Shown piece after piece: positions 61,301-64,000 of a stretch of 64,000 bases of DNA. Source of the stretch: Ptychodera flava (Eukaryota; Hemichordata; Enteropneusta; Ptychoderidae); NCBI RefSeq assembly GCF_041260155.1, contig NC_091933.1, forward strand, positions 24,151,174 through 24,215,173. The letters are read 5' to 3'. How positions within the stretch are numbered: position 1 is the stretch's first letter; the number at the start of each line of letters is the position of its first letter. A model generated the notes under the pieces. That model saw nothing but the letters and a program-made list of their open reading frames with translations, was not told the origin of the DNA and did not search any database. The position numbers were made by a program, and so were the translations under genes.

Positions 61301-63361
61301 AACTGTAACTTGGCAAAGTAGACGTCAGATGTGATTTGATGATGTTCTAGATTATTACCAACAAACTTTGAATGACAGCAGCATGGCACAGTATCAGACT
61401 TTATCAGCCATTCCATCTGTTTGCAGATGGAAAACCTCTTTCTGATATTGTACGTAACTTCTTGAAACTTTCAAAAGACTTGAAACGATACGTCATATTT
61501 TTAAAAATCTTTTAAAAAAGTGTACACTTTATTTCAAAATAAAATGGCAAGATTATTCCTTTTTCTGCAAAATAGACAACAGAAAATGCTGATTCAGCAG
61601 TTTCTTTTCTTTCTTGATAAATATATCATTATATGTACTTTCAGTGTGAGATCAGCAACACAAACCTTTCCTCATACAGTCTAAACTTTCTCATACACTA
61701 ATATTGTATAACTATACACTGCAGGATATAGTCACACTTAGGTTCCCTATGTTTCAAGTTGAGGACTGAAAACTTCTTTCTGTATATATAAAAGCAGTGA
61801 GAACTGCATACATTAAACTCAAATGATGTAACACATTTCTGTAAAATGTATCTCCAAAAAGTATAAACACTGGAAACATTACCTGTCTACTCACTTTATC
61901 CTCTACAATACATATGCAAAAATCAGAAAAATTTCATTACTCACTGACAAGTTTTATGTCTTTGTTAAAATCACAAAAAAATAAAAATTCCTGTTTGTAG
62001 TGGGAAAGTGTGGGGCAGGGGCACTTCAGGACTGTCTCACTCTAAGAGATGGGAACCTCTTTTTTCTGTTTAATTACTTTGTTGTTATAATTAATCAAAG
62101 ATCAATAATTGTAACGACATTCCGCATTCTGTAGTCGTGACTTAGTAATATAAAAAGTGAATTCGCTTGCAGTAATAGAATATAGAAGAAATTTGCTAAT
62201 AATGTAAATTTGGAATGATTCAACATGAATTTGATCTAAATATAAGCTTAACATTTGCGTATAAGGCTCTAAGTGCCACTAACTGAGTTGCATCAACTGT
62301 CAGGTCTAATATGTAACCTTCTTCGGTTATACATATTATAAAATATACATATAGACAGAGCATGCCAAATTTGCCTAAACAAACAAGTAGAAGATGAGAT
62401 ACATTTCTTTTTTCATTGCAAAGGCTTAGTAACACAGACGTTAGACATGATTTTTACAGTAACTAAACTAAACATTTGCAAAAACAAGACGCACACAAGA
62501 TCTTATAAGCATCTTTAATAGGACAGATAATCCGTGGCAAAACGTGTCCAACACTTTTCATTTGGCCTCGCTTTTAAATGTAAAACGGAATAAAGACACC
62601 TTTTCTGTTTTACATTAAAACGTGATAAAACGCTAACTTGCCTTTAAGCCCGTTTTCGTTACGTTGCTACGCATTCCGAATAAATTATAACAAAATAAGG
62701 GTACCCCTCTTGCTAAACGGGGGGTCTAATTGCGTCCATTCGTTTGATCGTGACTTATTTCAATAAAAGTACTAGACACTCGAAGCAAAGATTTTCAAGT
62801 GGCTATGCCTAGGGGAAAAACAAAAAAGCGGCCCTTTTAATTTTTCCTTTCAATGCTTTTCAAATGAAAACTTCATTTTGCGGTGTATATAGGATGTTCT
62901 GCCCACTGTTCATGTACTGTATGAGATTCAGTCTGTCCTGTTGTATGCCTAAGGTTCAATGTATCAAGCACAAAAACCATTCAGTTTGCAACAATGTAGC
63001 AATCTAATTAACAAGTACAGACATGCTATTAAAGGTGTCTATCGTTCACTACAGAGTGCGACGTTTCGCAAACAGCTTAGATCAGATCAGTGCAAAAAAC
63101 AACGATTAGCGGGTTAAATTGGTTGGAGGTGTGTTACCACATCATAATAACGTCGATGTTCTATTATGTTGGGCGGTTTTCCGTAAAAGCACAAACGCAT
63201 GTGCGCCGTTTTTGCAGGCATTGTAATTTAAAAAGGAAAAACAACAGATTGCAGCCCGCAAAATAGCGCATCCGATATGTGAATAGAGAAAAAATTGCAG
63301 CAAGCCTGCGTCTTGAGTTGAAATGTGCTGAAGTGCGGATTTCAGAATTGTCACGACCGAC

Positions 63362-63395
63362 ACACGCGTGCATGTGTGTGTGTGCGTGTGTGTAA
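63362..63395. repeat. TG microsatellite
   Basis: Interrupted (TG)n run beginning acacgcgtgcatgtgtgtgt. Confidence 0.8.
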
Positions 63396-63520
63396 TATGA
63401 CATGTTGAATAGTTCGGGTATTAAATAAAAAACCTGAAGAAAATATGTGTTTACTAGTAAATTCTTTGTTTTGCGTCCGCTCTTCAAAGGTACGTGTACG
63501 TTGTAAGTGGTAAACACAGG

Positions 63521-63868
63521 TTAAGGCACAGTATAGCTGTAACTTTTGAAATATTTCCAGTATTTTTGTTCTGTGTGTTATTTAGTGTCTTCTACTCCCG
63601 CTTTGATATTAATGTGCCAAGGATTCAGCTTGTCACCACAGTCAATATATGCATTACAAGCAATATTATTGTTGACAACTAACTTTTAGTCCGGACTAAA
63701 AGTCAAATCAACAATAACATGGCACTGTACAAGCATACATACTTCGTTGAGAACCTCTATACTTGGCACTTGGTCGTGTTTCAATGAATAAAACAAGAAA
63801 TAGAAGTTGTTGAACAGGACAAAAAAAAGTGAAATAATCATCAAAAGTTACAGTTACTGTGCCTTTAA
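63521..63868. mobile_element. TTAA-flanked MITE, family 2, copy 2
   Basis: TTAAGGCACAGTATAGCTGT at the left and the reverse complement of AGGCACAGTAACTGTAACTT at the right form TIRs with TTAA exactly outside (63521-63524 and 63865-63868). A perfect 22-bp palindrome with a tccgga centre (63682-63703) sits mid-element, matching the palindrome in the 31.4-kb copy. About 348 bp, no coding capacity. Confidence 0.8.
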
Positions 63869-64000
63869 CCTTGTAAAAGCTAAGCAATAATGTCTTGTTC
63901 AAATGAAAACTTCACACCTTCCTCGAAAACCTTAAACAATCCTTGGGAATGGATGCATGATAAATAATTTATTCCTGTTGCCTTTAAAGTTCACCTGACT

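Larger units (their letters stand above)
60111..63520. other. Non-coding stretch with one TTAA MITE, no exon recognised
   Basis: Apart from the MITE at 61072-61300 I see no exon, RNA gene or clear repeat. From about 62.6 kb to 63.3 kb CpG content rises modestly, which could mark the approach to another gene's start beyond the window, but no start codon with a donor was identified. Confidence 0.4.

Noticed and set aside
1..64000. tRNA or rRNA genes
   Set aside because: No convincing B-box plus cloverleaf or rRNA-like stretch was found on either strand by eye; a tRNAscan-type search would settle it.

Overview
This is an AT-rich animal nuclear sequence. Genes are split by GT-AG introns, flanks are long and non-coding, and there are many short non-autonomous transposons, microsatellites and satellite-like arrays. 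I see no bacterial operon structure, CRISPR array, rRNA or convincing tRNA. The protein families and the mobile-element mix (Penelope-like element, hAT-like and TTAA-flanked MITEs, microsatellite-linked ~148-bp arrays) suit a marine invertebrate, perhaps an invertebrate deuterostome. The species cannot be fixed from the sequence alone.

Three genes can be rebuilt exon by exon with matching splice phases. (1) F-actin capping protein alpha (CapZ alpha), minus strand, 8 coding exons, 35146 down to 20102, 292 aa. (2) A PEX26-type peroxisomal membrane anchor, plus strand, 5 coding exons, 35654 to 45943, 316 aa. (3) CNBP, a seven-CCHC-knuckle nucleic-acid-binding protein, minus strand, 5 coding exons, 54088 down to 49299, 209 aa, with a probable 5' untranslated exon near 58 kb. 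CapZ alpha and PEX26 are head to head with about 500 bp between start codons. PEX26 and CNBP converge. A fourth, weaker gene start (a first coding exon of 18 codons) lies on the minus strand at 9483 and would run off the left edge.

Layout: 1-9.4 kb has no recognisable exons. 9.4-9.9 kb is the putative promoter, with CRE-like sites. 10.9-12.9 kb is a ~2-kb long-TIR element with a nested foldback. 14.5-15.1 kb is a T-rich MITE. 15.6-15.9 kb is a palindromic element that inserted into a copy of itself. 16-35 kb is CapZ alpha and its 3' flank, with a 1.44-kb hAT-like element, a hairpin and a TTAA MITE in intron 1. 35-46 kb is PEX26; intron 2 holds a TTAA MITE ending 28 bp before exon 3, and intron 4 holds two microsatellite-plus-array elements. 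49-58 kb is CNBP; its 5' intron holds a 1.29-kb palindrome of two head-to-head Penelope-like GIY-YIG fragments. 58.8-60.1 kb is a ~178-bp satellite array. 60-64 kb is non-coding, with two more TTAA MITEs.

The three genes are housekeeping in character (actin dynamics, peroxisome import, RNA/DNA binding) and share no pathway. The most interesting material is the mobile-element architecture, above all the self-nested 151-bp element and the Penelope palindrome. I found no wholly new biological system.
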